From NCBI GenBank assembly GCA_018268955.1, contig JAFDVO010000040.1:1-36302 (forward strand): a stretch of 36,302 bases of DNA, given 5' to 3'. Made by a program: the position numbers and the translations under genes. The notes below the pieces were generated by a model. That model searched no databases and was not told the DNA's origin. It worked only from the letters and a program-made list of their open reading frames with translations. The stretch's first letter is position 1. Every line of letters begins with the position of its first letter. Shown here in pieces: positions 8,473 to 15,331 of the stretch. The DNA is from Acidobacteriota bacterium (lineage in GTDB: Bacteria; Acidobacteriota; Vicinamibacteria; Vicinamibacterales; CAVVIG01).

Positions 8473-9054
8473 CTACGCTGAACGCTTGCGCCGAGGCGAG
8501 GCCGACTTTGCGCTGTCGTCCTTTCGCGCCCTTGCGGTGCGAGCGGTCGGCTCTGGTGACGCGGCACTTCCCTCCCCGGCGCCACTCGCGTCAGCGGCGA
8601 GCGGGCCGAACAGGCTGCCCTCGACAGGGCGCGCTTCCACTGCGGCGACCCGCTGCGGCGCGGGCGACCCGAGCAACTCCAGCAACGCGCGCAGTTCCCG
8701 CTTCACGTGATCGATGCGCTCGCGGACGTCCGCACCGATCCGCGCATGCGGGCCCGCGGGTGCCGCGATCGGCTCCGCCGCTTCGAGCGGCAGCTCCGCT
8801 TCTTCTTCGAGCTTCCGGCGAACACCCGCGAGCGTCAGCCCCTCGCTGAGGAGCAGGTGCTTGATTCGCAGCACGCGCTCGACGTCTTCCCGCCGATACA
8901 CGCGCGTCGTCGACCCACTCCGCGCAACGCCGAGATCCTTGAACTCGGCTTCCCACGATCGGAGGACGTACGGCTGCACCTTCGCGAGATCGCAGACCTC
9001 GGATGCCTTGAACAGCGGTCGGTTCGGTATCTCGACCTGAAGCGTCTCCCCCAT
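8473..9054 (-). CDS. MerR-family transcriptional regulator
   Basis: A 193-residue protein. Residues about 14-82 form a MerR-type winged helix: LFKASEVCDLAKVQPYVLRSWE is the helix-turn-helix region with the usual arginine-tryptophan core, followed by TRVYRREDVERVLRI in the wing. A charged helical segment follows (about 85-130). The tail is low-complexity and rich in Ala, Ser, Lys and Arg, ending SPRRKRSA, and likely disordered. No effector-binding cysteines are present, so a metal sensor is unlikely. Proteins of this plain type often sit near the HU/IHF gene in Acidobacteriota and myxobacteria. It has its own extended -10 promoter (9077-9085) and is followed by tRNA-Pro. Confidence 0.88.
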   Translation of the reverse strand: MGETLQVEIPNRPLFKASEVCDLAKVQPYVLRSWEAEFKDLGVARSGSTTRVYRREDVERVLRIKHLLLSEGLTLAGVRRKLEEEAELPLEAAEPIAAPAGPHARIGADVRERIDHVKRELRALLELLGSPAPQRVAAVEARPVEGSLFGPLAADASGAGEGSAASPEPTARTARARKDDSAKSASPRRKRSA

Positions 9055-9076
9055 CCCGTGCAGGTTCTCGGGCCGA

Positions 9077-9085
9077 AGTATAGCA
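9077..9085 (-). promoter_or_regulatory. Extended -10 promoter for the MerR-family gene
   Basis: The minus strand reads TGC-TATACT, a near-perfect extended -10 element. It would start transcription about 15 nt before the ATG at 9054. No -35 match is visible, which an extended -10 can tolerate. It lies in the 43-bp gap after the lipoprotein gene. Confidence 0.55.
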
Positions 9086-9097
9086 TCCGGCCTCTGC

Positions 9098-9973
9098 TCA
9101 GCGGGTCGCCTCGGACCCGTGCGTCGCCAGCGACTGCGCCAGCGCCGTCAGCTCGGCCTCGCACGCCGACGCCACGACCCGCTTGTGTCCGATGGTCAGC
9201 GCGAGCGAGCGCACGTTGGTATTGCGGCGGGACAACGCGATCACTTCCGCGTGGGTGGCCATGAATCGGTTGAAGAGCGACGTGGCGGCGTCGACCGTTG
9301 GCACGGGGGCCCCGAGACGTCGCACCCGCTCGAGGCGTGTGCGGACGTCGGCGGCGATCGTGCCCCCCTCGGCCTCGAGCTGCGTCATCGGCTGGTCCTC
9401 GGCCTCGGCAATGTGACGGCTCTCCAGGAACAGCAGCGCGAACACATCCGCACGGATGCCCTGGACCTGTGCGTCGACGTCGCTCGATGGCGGCGTGCCG
9501 CTCAGTCCGGCGAGTTCCCGCTCGATGGCTTCACCCAGGTCGCGCACGGTCCCGAAGGAGAGGCGCTGTGCCTTGAGGTTGGTGTTCTCGACCGCGAGCC
9601 CGAGCACCTCCTCGTCCAGCGCCCTGAACAGGTCGAACTGCGTCCGGAAGCGGGCGACGGCCTCCACGTCGGACGACGCCCCCAGCGCCTTCACCACCTG
9701 CTCGAGCCGGTCCAGCGTCTCGGTCGCGACGCGTGTTGCCGCGCGCGCCTCGCCGGCAGCTTCGGCCGAGACGTCGTCCGTGTCCGCGAGGACCGCACGG
9801 TCGCTGGCCTCGTTCGCCTTGACGAAGGCGGCATGCAGTTCGGCCGCGAGACGCCGGGCCTCCAGGATCTGCAGGAGGACCGGCTGCGAGCGACCGCACG
9901 CCGCCACGAGCACGAGGCCGCTGCACAGCACGCCCAGGAACACCCGCTCCACGAGTCGACGATGACCAGTCAT
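9098..9973 (-). CDS. Helical lipoprotein, MCP-sensor-like, coupled to the permease
   Basis: A 291-residue protein with a positively charged start, a hydrophobic stretch and a lipobox VAAC giving Cys26 as the probable lipidated residue. The mature part is almost entirely amphipathic helix. Two spaced segments, around ENTNLKAQRLSF and RRNTNVRSLALTIGHKR, look like repeats of one helical-bundle motif resembling the periplasmic four-helix sensor modules of chemotaxis receptors. Its ATG overlaps the stop of the permease gene (ATGA), so the two are translationally coupled. It is therefore probably a periplasmic partner or monitor of the permease and is expressed under the same riboswitch. No family name can be given. 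Confidence 0.75.
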   Translation of the reverse strand: MTGHRRLVERVFLGVLCSGLVLVAACGRSQPVLLQILEARRLAAELHAAFVKANEASDRAVLADTDDVSAEAAGEARAATRVATETLDRLEQVVKALGASSDVEAVARFRTQFDLFRALDEEVLGLAVENTNLKAQRLSFGTVRDLGEAIERELAGLSGTPPSSDVDAQVQGIRADVFALLFLESRHIAEAEDQPMTQLEAEGGTIAADVRTRLERVRRLGAPVPTVDAATSLFNRFMATHAEVIALSRRNTNVRSLALTIGHKRVVASACEAELTALAQSLATHGSEATR

Positions 9974-12195
9974 GACACGTCTCCAGTGCGTCGGCGCAGG
10001 TGCTCGAGCGCGTGCGGCCGCCGTTCGCCGTGCAGGTCCTCCTCGAGAATCGACAGCGCCGCCGTGATGATGTCGCGATGCCGCACACCGGGTCCGACGA
10101 GCTTCACGGTCTCCACCCACATCCTGTGGATCCGATCCACGTCGGCACTCGACAGGTCGGGTGCATGCGCGCCGAGGGAGAACCGCCTGACGCTTCCGTC
10201 CCGGCACAGCACCGCGAACCTGGTGGACAGTTCCGCGTCGTGCGGCGTGCGATCCCACGCCTCGCCGATGAGCAGCGCCTGACGCTCAGGCGCCATGACG
10301 GAGGACTCGCCGACGACGATCAGGCCGGCGCGCAGTTGCACGGCCGACTGCGCAAGCGCGTCGAAGATGTTCGTTGCGGGCGACACCAGCAGCGTCACGG
10401 TTCGCCCGTGCCGCTCCGCGACCGCCACCACTCGCGAGAACAGCTCACGCTCGTATTCGGAGAACACCTGGTCGTCGCCAAGGCCAGGCGAGCCGTGCTG
10501 GCCGGAGCCGAGCACGCGGATGGTGAGCACCACGACGTCACGCTCGAGCGACTCGCGCTGTCCAAGCACCCAATCGAGCTGGTGCAGCGTGTTGTAGTCG
10601 CGCACCGGAACGAGCACGCTGCCCGGCCGGCAGCCAAGCGATTCCGCGTCGAACGCCTTGCTCGCGTCGAGCTGAAAGTGATCGAGCAACGAGGCGCCGG
10701 CAGCCCGCTGCCGCCGGGCGACCCGCTCGGACGAGACGAACAGCAGGAAGAACCCGAGCGTGAAGCCTGTGCCCGCGAGCGTCGCCACCTGTTTCGTGAA
10801 CAGGTTCACGACGGCGCACGCGAAGAGCACCACCGCAATGAGCATCAGCCCAATCGGCAGCTCCGTGTTCCCGATGCGCAGGTTGAGCGGCACGCGCCAG
10901 GGCCGCGGTGCATCCGGCCGCCGGTAGCGCAGGATCAGTACCGACACGGCATTGAAGGCGAAGCTCCAGATCACGCCGAAGGCGTACGCCTCGCCGAGGA
11001 CGAACACATCCCCGCGGCTGGCGACGATCGTCACCAACTGCAGCGCCACGATCAGGTTGATCAGCCGATACGTGGTCCCGAATCGCGGGTGCGGCTTCCG
11101 GAACCACTCCGAGAGCACGCCGTCCTCAGACACCCGGTTCAACACGCCGTTCGACCCGACGATGGCGGTGTTCGCTGCGCCGGCGAGGATGAGGAAGCCG
11201 ACAACGACCACGAATGCCTGGAACAGCAACCGTAACGAGAGTGGGCCCACGAGGTGCATCGCGAGCCCGGAAATCAGGTTGTCGTAGAAATGCGGGCGCA
11301 CATCGTCCGGGATGATCGCCGTGGCGAAGAAGCTGACGAGTGCAGTGAACACCAGGCTGTAGATGAAGATCACCATGCCGGCGCGCTGCAGGTTCTGCAC
11401 CTTCGGCCGCTCGATCTCGCGGTACACCTGGGCGAGCGACTCCTCGCCGCTCATGGCGAGAATCGAATGGCCGAATCCGACGAAGATGGCGACCGCGGTC
11501 ACGGTCGGCCAGACGGTGCCCTTCAGCCAGCCGAGCGCCTCATCGGAGAAGTGGAGGTTCGCCGGCGTGGGCGGCGGAGGCATGGCGCCGCCGCGCTCGA
11601 GGACGGTCAGGACACACCACAGGATCAGGATGACGACCATCACGGTCGTGATCTGCATGATCCGCAGCGCGTCATCGCTCGACTCGTGGAGCCCCTTCGT
11701 GTTGCGCCACCAGAAGTAGATGGTCACGGCCACCGCCACGAGTACGGCCACCAGCCCCTCATCGAAGCGCACCGCCAGACCGCCTCGCGCGAGCAGCTCG
11801 TTGGTGAGACCGCCGATGTACCGGCCGGCGGACACGCCGCTGATCGGCCCGGTCAGCACGTAATCGAAGAGCAGCGCCGACACCGACAGCTTTGCCAGCG
11901 TGCCGCCCATCGCTTCCTTGACGACGCGGTAGACGCCGGCGCGCACGAACATCGCGGAGCTCTCGATGTAGAGCGCCCGGACGGCGTACGAGAACAGCAT
12001 CACCCCGAGCACGAACCAGGGCGCCGACTTGCCGATGGCCTGCTCGACGATGCCGCCGACGTAGAAGGCCGTGGACCCGAGATCGCTCAGCACGATCGCG
12101 GCCGCACGCCAGAAGGAGATAAACGAGAGAAGGACGGTCGTGGCGACAACCACGCGTACGCGGTCGGTCGTCGCCGGCGAGGGGCTCGCAGCCAC
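9970..12195 (-). CDS. APC-family permease with C-terminal USP-like domain; possible KimA-type potassium importer
   Basis: A 741-residue protein starting at a GTG with a GGGAG ribosome site. Residues about 15-500 contain around 12 transmembrane helices with APC-fold features: LSDLGSTAFYVGG in the first helix, LFDYVLTGPISGVSAG in the third, and a GEES-x4-YREIERPK stretch like the GE-motif loop of amino-acid permeases. Residues about 525-635 form an alpha/beta domain (VLVPVRDYN..., AGLIVVGESS) resembling universal stress proteins. The c-di-AMP riboswitch in its leader is the best clue to its role. Such switches often control KimA-type potassium uptake and osmolyte transport. An amino-acid substrate remains possible, and the potassium assignment is inference. 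Confidence 0.85.
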   Translation of the reverse strand: MAASPSPATTDRVRVVVATTVLLSFISFWRAAAIVLSDLGSTAFYVGGIVEQAIGKSAPWFVLGVMLFSYAVRALYIESSAMFVRAGVYRVVKEAMGGTLAKLSVSALLFDYVLTGPISGVSAGRYIGGLTNELLARGGLAVRFDEGLVAVLVAVAVTIYFWWRNTKGLHESSDDALRIMQITTVMVVILILWCVLTVLERGGAMPPPPTPANLHFSDEALGWLKGTVWPTVTAVAIFVGFGHSILAMSGEESLAQVYREIERPKVQNLQRAGMVIFIYSLVFTALVSFFATAIIPDDVRPHFYDNLISGLAMHLVGPLSLRLLFQAFVVVVGFLILAGAANTAIVGSNGVLNRVSEDGVLSEWFRKPHPRFGTTYRLINLIVALQLVTIVASRGDVFVLGEAYAFGVIWSFAFNAVSVLILRYRRPDAPRPWRVPLNLRIGNTELPIGLMLIAVVLFACAVVNLFTKQVATLAGTGFTLGFFLLFVSSERVARRQRAAGASLLDHFQLDASKAFDAESLGCRPGSVLVPVRDYNTLHQLDWVLGQRESLERDVVVLTIRVLGSGQHGSPGLGDDQVFSEYERELFSRVVAVAERHGRTVTLLVSPATNIFDALAQSAVQLRAGLIVVGESSVMAPERQALLIGEAWDRTPHDAELSTRFAVLCRDGSVRRFSLGAHAPDLSSADVDRIHRMWVETVKLVGPGVRHRDIITAALSILEEDLHGERRPHALEHLRRRTGDVS

Positions 12196-12210
12196 GGAAT
12201 ACTCCCGAGT

Positions 12211-12362
12211 GACGCCGACGGGGTTAGCTGACGGGCTCGGACTCGGAAGTGTCCTACGGCACGCGGCCGATGCGCCCCGGTAGCCGCTCGCTCGGACGGA
12301 ACTGCTTCCGTCGAGCGGCCGGTTGGGTCCCCCGCGTTCCGCGAGTGGCGCGGAACTTAGGC
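12211..12362 (-). ncRNA. c-di-AMP (ydaO/yuaA-type) riboswitch
   Basis: On the minus strand the permease leader carries the core blocks of the ydaO/yuaA aptamer in order. A 5' GCC (12362-12360) can pair with GGC near the 3' end. A hairpin GTTCCGCG/CGCGGAAC (12336-12356) leads into GCGGGGGACCC (12325-12335), then a variable stem GACGGAA/TTCCGTC (12295-12312). GTAGGAC (12251-12257) follows, and finally the most conserved block, CCGTCAGCTAACC (12222-12234). This order matches published ydaO aptamers as I remember them. The ribosome site (GGGAG, about 12202-12206) lies a few bases beyond the closing helix, so ligand binding could affect translation; no terminator hairpin is obvious. Matching to the Rfam ydaO model was not possible here. 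Confidence 0.85.
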
Positions 12363-12371
12363 TGAAGTTGG

Positions 12372-12399
12372 AGTATACGCCCCGCTAGTGCGCTGTCAA
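12372..12399 (-). promoter_or_regulatory. Near-consensus sigma-70 promoter for riboswitch and permease
   Basis: The minus strand has TTGACA (12394-12399), a 16-bp spacer and TATACT (12372-12377). Transcription should begin near 12365, three bases before the riboswitch aptamer. Placement and quality make this the strongest promoter on the minus strand of the window. Confidence 0.85.
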
Positions 12400-12412
12400 C
12401 TCGGGGCGCTCC

Positions 12413-13858
12413 TTACTCCTTCGAAGCGTCCTCGGACGCTGAGGGCCGCCGCGTACGCCCGCCGGGCACCGACTTCTTGCGACGACGGACCTGCACGCGG
12501 ATGGGTGTGCCTTCGAACCCGAACTGCTCGCGGATCTTGTTGACCAGGAACCGCTCGTACGAGAAGTGAAAGGTCGTCGCCACGTTGGTGAAGAAGACGA
12601 ACGTCGGCGGTGCCACGCCGATCTGCGCGGCGTACATGATCTTGACGTTCCGGCGTTCAGGGCTCACAGGGGGGTTGGCTGCCACGATCGTCTCGATGAA
12701 CCGGTTCAACGCGGGTGTGGGGACGCGCTTGCGTCGGTTCGCGGCGACGCGGTCCAGCGTCTCCAGCACCTTGGGGGCTCGCTCGCCGGTCAGGGCCGAG
12801 ATGTGGAGGATCGGCGCGTAATCGAGGAAGCGCATCTTTCGACGGAGCGCATCGTCGAAGCGCTTGACGAAGTCCTGGTCCTGGCTCTTCACCAGATCCC
12901 ACTTGTTCGCCACGATGACGACGCCGCGGCCGGCCCGGTCGGCCTCTCCGCCGATGGCCGCGTCCTGGTCCGTCGCCCCCTCCTTGGAATCGATCAGCAG
13001 GGCGACGACGTCGGCGTCGATGATCGCCTTCTTCGAGCCGGCCACGCTGACGAGTTCCACCTTGCCGCCGCTACGAACACGTCCCGGGCGCCGCATGCCC
13101 GCCGTGTCGACAATCCGGAACTGCCGTCGATGCCAGGTCAGGGTCGCGTCGATCGCATCGCGCGTCGTGCCCGGCAGGTCGCTGACCATCACGCGCTCCT
13201 CCTTCAGCAGCCGATTGAGGAGCGAGGACTTGCCAACGTTCGGCCGGCCAATGATCGCGATGGTGGTTTCGTCGGGCTCGGCCGGAGCCTTGACCTCGGG
13301 CGCTGCGGTCTCGTCCCCTTTCTCGGCACGACCGGGATCGCCCGTCCTGGCCTTCCTGCCCAGCCGCTCCACGATGGCGTCGAGCAGATCGCCGATGCCG
13401 TTTCCGTGCTCCGCGGAAATCTCGTAGATCGGCTCGAAGCCGAGCTGATAGAACTCGGGTACGGCTTTCTGCGCGCGCTTGTCGTCGGTCTTGTTGACCA
13501 CAAACAAGATCGGCAGGCCCGTCTCTCGGATCTCGCGGGCGATCGTCTCGTCGCCGCTCGCGAGCCCTTCCTGTCCGTCCGTGAGGAACACCAGCAGGTC
13601 CGCCCCCTTGATCGCGCGCTGCCCCTGCTGCACGACCAGATGATGGAGTGGGTCCTCACTGGCACCGTAGAGCCCGCCCGTATCAGAGAGCTGGAAGCTG
13701 GCGCCACGCCAGGTGACCGGGTACGCCAGCGAATCGCGCGTGGTGCCCGCGATGGGCGCGACGATCGCGCGACGCGAGCCGATCATCTTGTTGAACAGCG
13801 TCGACTTCCCCACGTTGGGGCGGCCGATGAGGACGACGGACGGAAGTGTGCGAGGCAT
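12413..13858 (-). CDS. der: GTPase Der (EngA), ribosome assembly
   Basis: This 481-residue protein has the double-GTPase architecture unique to Der. The first G domain has the P-loop GRPNVGKSTLFN (about residues 12-23), DTGG and NKTD. An acidic linker follows (about 165-200), then a second P-loop GRPNVGKSSLLN (about 206), DTAGM and NKWD. The C-terminal KH-like domain covers about 365-460 and ends in a basic tail with RRRKKS. Der acts in late 50S subunit maturation and is essential in most bacteria. The start ATG is supported by the usual P-loop distance. It is divergent from the HU/IHF gene and upstream of the riboswitch-permease unit, which has its own promoter. Confidence 0.97.
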   Translation of the reverse strand: MPRTLPSVVLIGRPNVGKSTLFNKMIGSRRAIVAPIAGTTRDSLAYPVTWRGASFQLSDTGGLYGASEDPLHHLVVQQGQRAIKGADLLVFLTDGQEGLASGDETIAREIRETGLPILFVVNKTDDKRAQKAVPEFYQLGFEPIYEISAEHGNGIGDLLDAIVERLGRKARTGDPGRAEKGDETAAPEVKAPAEPDETTIAIIGRPNVGKSSLLNRLLKEERVMVSDLPGTTRDAIDATLTWHRRQFRIVDTAGMRRPGRVRSGGKVELVSVAGSKKAIIDADVVALLIDSKEGATDQDAAIGGEADRAGRGVVIVANKWDLVKSQDQDFVKRFDDALRRKMRFLDYAPILHISALTGERAPKVLETLDRVAANRRKRVPTPALNRFIETIVAANPPVSPERRNVKIMYAAQIGVAPPTFVFFTNVATTFHFSYERFLVNKIREQFGFEGTPIRVQVRRRKKSVPGGRTRRPSASEDASKE

Positions 13859-13894
13859 TCAGGGCCTGTGTGCCGCGATCACTTAGCCTCAGCC

Positions 13895-13923
13895 TTGACA
13901 GCGTAAGTGTCACAATCTATGAT
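13895..13923 (+). promoter_or_regulatory. Consensus promoter for the HU/IHF gene with overlapping inverted repeat
   Basis: TTGACA (13895-13900), a 17-bp spacer and TATGAT (13918-13923) form a near-perfect sigma-70 promoter about 30 bp upstream of the start codon at 13952. The inverted repeat TGACA-N7-TGTCA (13896-13912) overlaps the -35 element and could be an operator, possibly for autoregulation. Confidence 0.8.
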
Positions 13924-13951
13924 GGTTACAAGCATCGAGGAGCCGCTAAGC

Positions 13952-14221
13952 ATGATCAAGGTCGACATCGTCAACGAAGTATCGAGAGTCGCCGACATCA
14001 CCAAGGTCAAGGCCGAGGTGGCGGTCGACGCGGTCTTCGATGCGATGCGCACCTCGATGCAGAAAGGCGAGCGCATCGAGCTTCGTGGCTTCGGCGTCTT
14101 TCAGGTGAAGCCGCGCAAGCGCGGCATTGGCCGCAACCCGCGCACCGGCAAGGAAGTGCGCATCCCTCCTGGCCGGACGATCCGCTTCAAGCCCGGCAAG
14201 GACCTCCAGAATATCGGGTAA
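13952..14221 (+). CDS. HU/IHF-family DNA-binding protein
   Basis: An 89-residue histone-like protein of standard family length. The N-terminal helical part (VDIVNEVSRVADITKVKAEVAVDAV) dimerises. The middle has the signature ELRGFGVFQVKPRKRG, and the DNA-binding beta arm carries GRNPRTGKEVRIPPGRTIRFKPGK. The proline at the arm tip and the RNP-TG-E motif are the family hallmarks. The start at 13952 was chosen because GAGGAG lies 9 bases upstream; an upstream in-frame ATG at 13907 would lie inside the promoter. HU against IHF-alpha cannot be decided from sequence alone. The gene is followed after 9 bp by a membrane protease gene. Confidence 0.94.
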   Translation: MIKVDIVNEVSRVADITKVKAEVAVDAVFDAMRTSMQKGERIELRGFGVFQVKPRKRGIGRNPRTGKEVRIPPGRTIRFKPGKDLQNIG

Positions 14222-14230
14222 CGCACCCCG

Positions 14231-15202
14231 TTGGATCCCGCCCGCGAAGATTCACTGGCGTCCCAGGCCGAATTCGTCTGGATTCCCCGCCCCAAGTTCC
14301 AGGATCGCCGCTGGCTCAATGGCCTGCTGCTCCTGCTGACGGTGGCGTCGACGACGTTCGTCGGTGCCATGCACTGGATGGACTTCGCCACCCAGGCCCG
14401 CATGTCGTACGACCAGGTCGGCTGGGTGGGCCTGCTCGGCCGCGGGCTGTGGTACAGCGGCACCATCCTCGCGATCCTCGGCTGCCACGAACTCGGGCAC
14501 TACCTAGCCTGCCGCTATTATGACGTCGACGCGTCGCTGCCCTTCTTCCTGCCCGCGCCGTTCCTGACCGGCACGCTCGGGGCGTTCATCCGGATCCGGG
14601 AGCCGATCCCGAGCAAGCGCATGCTGTTCGACATCGGCATTGCCGGACCCATCGCCGGGTTCGTCGTGGCGGTCCCGGCGCTCTTCATCGGTCTTGCCCT
14701 GTCGACGGTCGTTCCATCTCCGCCTACCGAGGTCGTCGGCTTCTTCGGCCCGGCAGACGGGCTGCAACTCGGCGAACCGCTGCTGTTCAAGTTCGCCAGC
14801 TGGGTCATGGCCGGGCCGATCGAGCAGGGCTGGAGCCTCAACCTGCATCCGGTCGCGTTCGCCTCGTGGTTCGGGATGATCGCCACGTTCCTGAATCTGT
14901 TCCCGCTCGGACAGCTCGACGGCGGCCACATCTCGTACGCGGTGCTCGGGCCGCGATCGTCGAAGATCACGCTCGTGGCCATTGCCGGTGCGATCATCCT
15001 GACCATCTTCTCGCCGGGGCTGTTCGTCTGGACCGGCCTGATGGTGATCATGCTGTGGCGGTTCGGCCGGCATCACCCCCGCACGTTCGACGAAGCGGTC
15101 CCCATCGACCGCTCACGGAAGATCCTGGCCCTCGTCGCGGTCGTGATCTTCATCCTCTGCTTCACGCCCGCACCAATCCAGCCGGTCCGGTTCATTGAGT
15201 GA
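14231..15202 (+). CDS. Site-2 protease family (M50) membrane protein
   Basis: A 323-residue polytopic membrane protein with about seven hydrophobic segments. The zinc motif HELGH is at residues 86-90 and the second motif NLFPLGQLDGGH at about 221-232, both intact, so it is probably active. There is no PDZ domain. The layout resembles the long M50 proteins related to plant EGY proteases and cyanobacterial homologues. It begins at a TTG 9 bp after the HU/IHF stop, so a shared transcript is likely. The start codon is the least certain part. The gene converges on priA, with a repeat array between them. Substrate unknown. Confidence 0.9.
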   Translation: MDPAREDSLASQAEFVWIPRPKFQDRRWLNGLLLLLTVASTTFVGAMHWMDFATQARMSYDQVGWVGLLGRGLWYSGTILAILGCHELGHYLACRYYDVDASLPFFLPAPFLTGTLGAFIRIREPIPSKRMLFDIGIAGPIAGFVVAVPALFIGLALSTVVPSPPTEVVGFFGPADGLQLGEPLLFKFASWVMAGPIEQGWSLNLHPVAFASWFGMIATFLNLFPLGQLDGGHISYAVLGPRSSKITLVAIAGAIILTIFSPGLFVWTGLMVIMLWRFGRHHPRTFDEAVPIDRSRKILALVAVVIFILCFTPAPIQPVRFIE

Positions 15203-15217
15203 CGACACGCGATCAAC

Positions 15218-15316
15218 GCTAATCGCTAATTGCTAATTGCTAATTGCTAATTGCTAATCGCTAATTGCTAATTGGAGTTCTCAAGTAGCAATCAGCAATC
15301 CGCAATCAGCAATCCC
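15218..15316. repeat. Heptamer array with inverted second arm between convergent genes
   Basis: Eight tandem units of GCTAATT/GCTAATC (15218-15274) are followed by four units of the AGCAATC type (15287-15315). The second arm is nearly the reverse complement of the first, with about one mismatch per unit, so the whole can fold as a long AT-rich hairpin. It lies between convergent genes and may work as a bidirectional terminator. Its composition differs sharply from the GC-rich flanks. Confidence 0.85.
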
Positions 15317-15331
15317 AGCGTCAGCGTCGCG

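Noticed and set aside
8379..9054. tRNA-Pro as an integration site of a genomic island.
   Set aside because: No integrase, duplicated tRNA 3' end or composition shift is seen on either side.
10000..11235. A 411-codon plus-strand open frame opposite the permease gene.
   Set aside because: Its composition is highly polar and repetitive (His, Arg, Gln), while the minus strand encodes a well-formed membrane protein.
12200..12370. Alternative reading of the permease leader as a plain terminator hairpin region.
   Set aside because: The ordered conserved blocks fit the ydaO aptamer much better than simple hairpins, and there is no T-run.
12566..13906. A 446-codon plus-strand open frame opposite der.
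   Set aside because: Der has both GTPase motif sets on the other strand; the plus frame has none.
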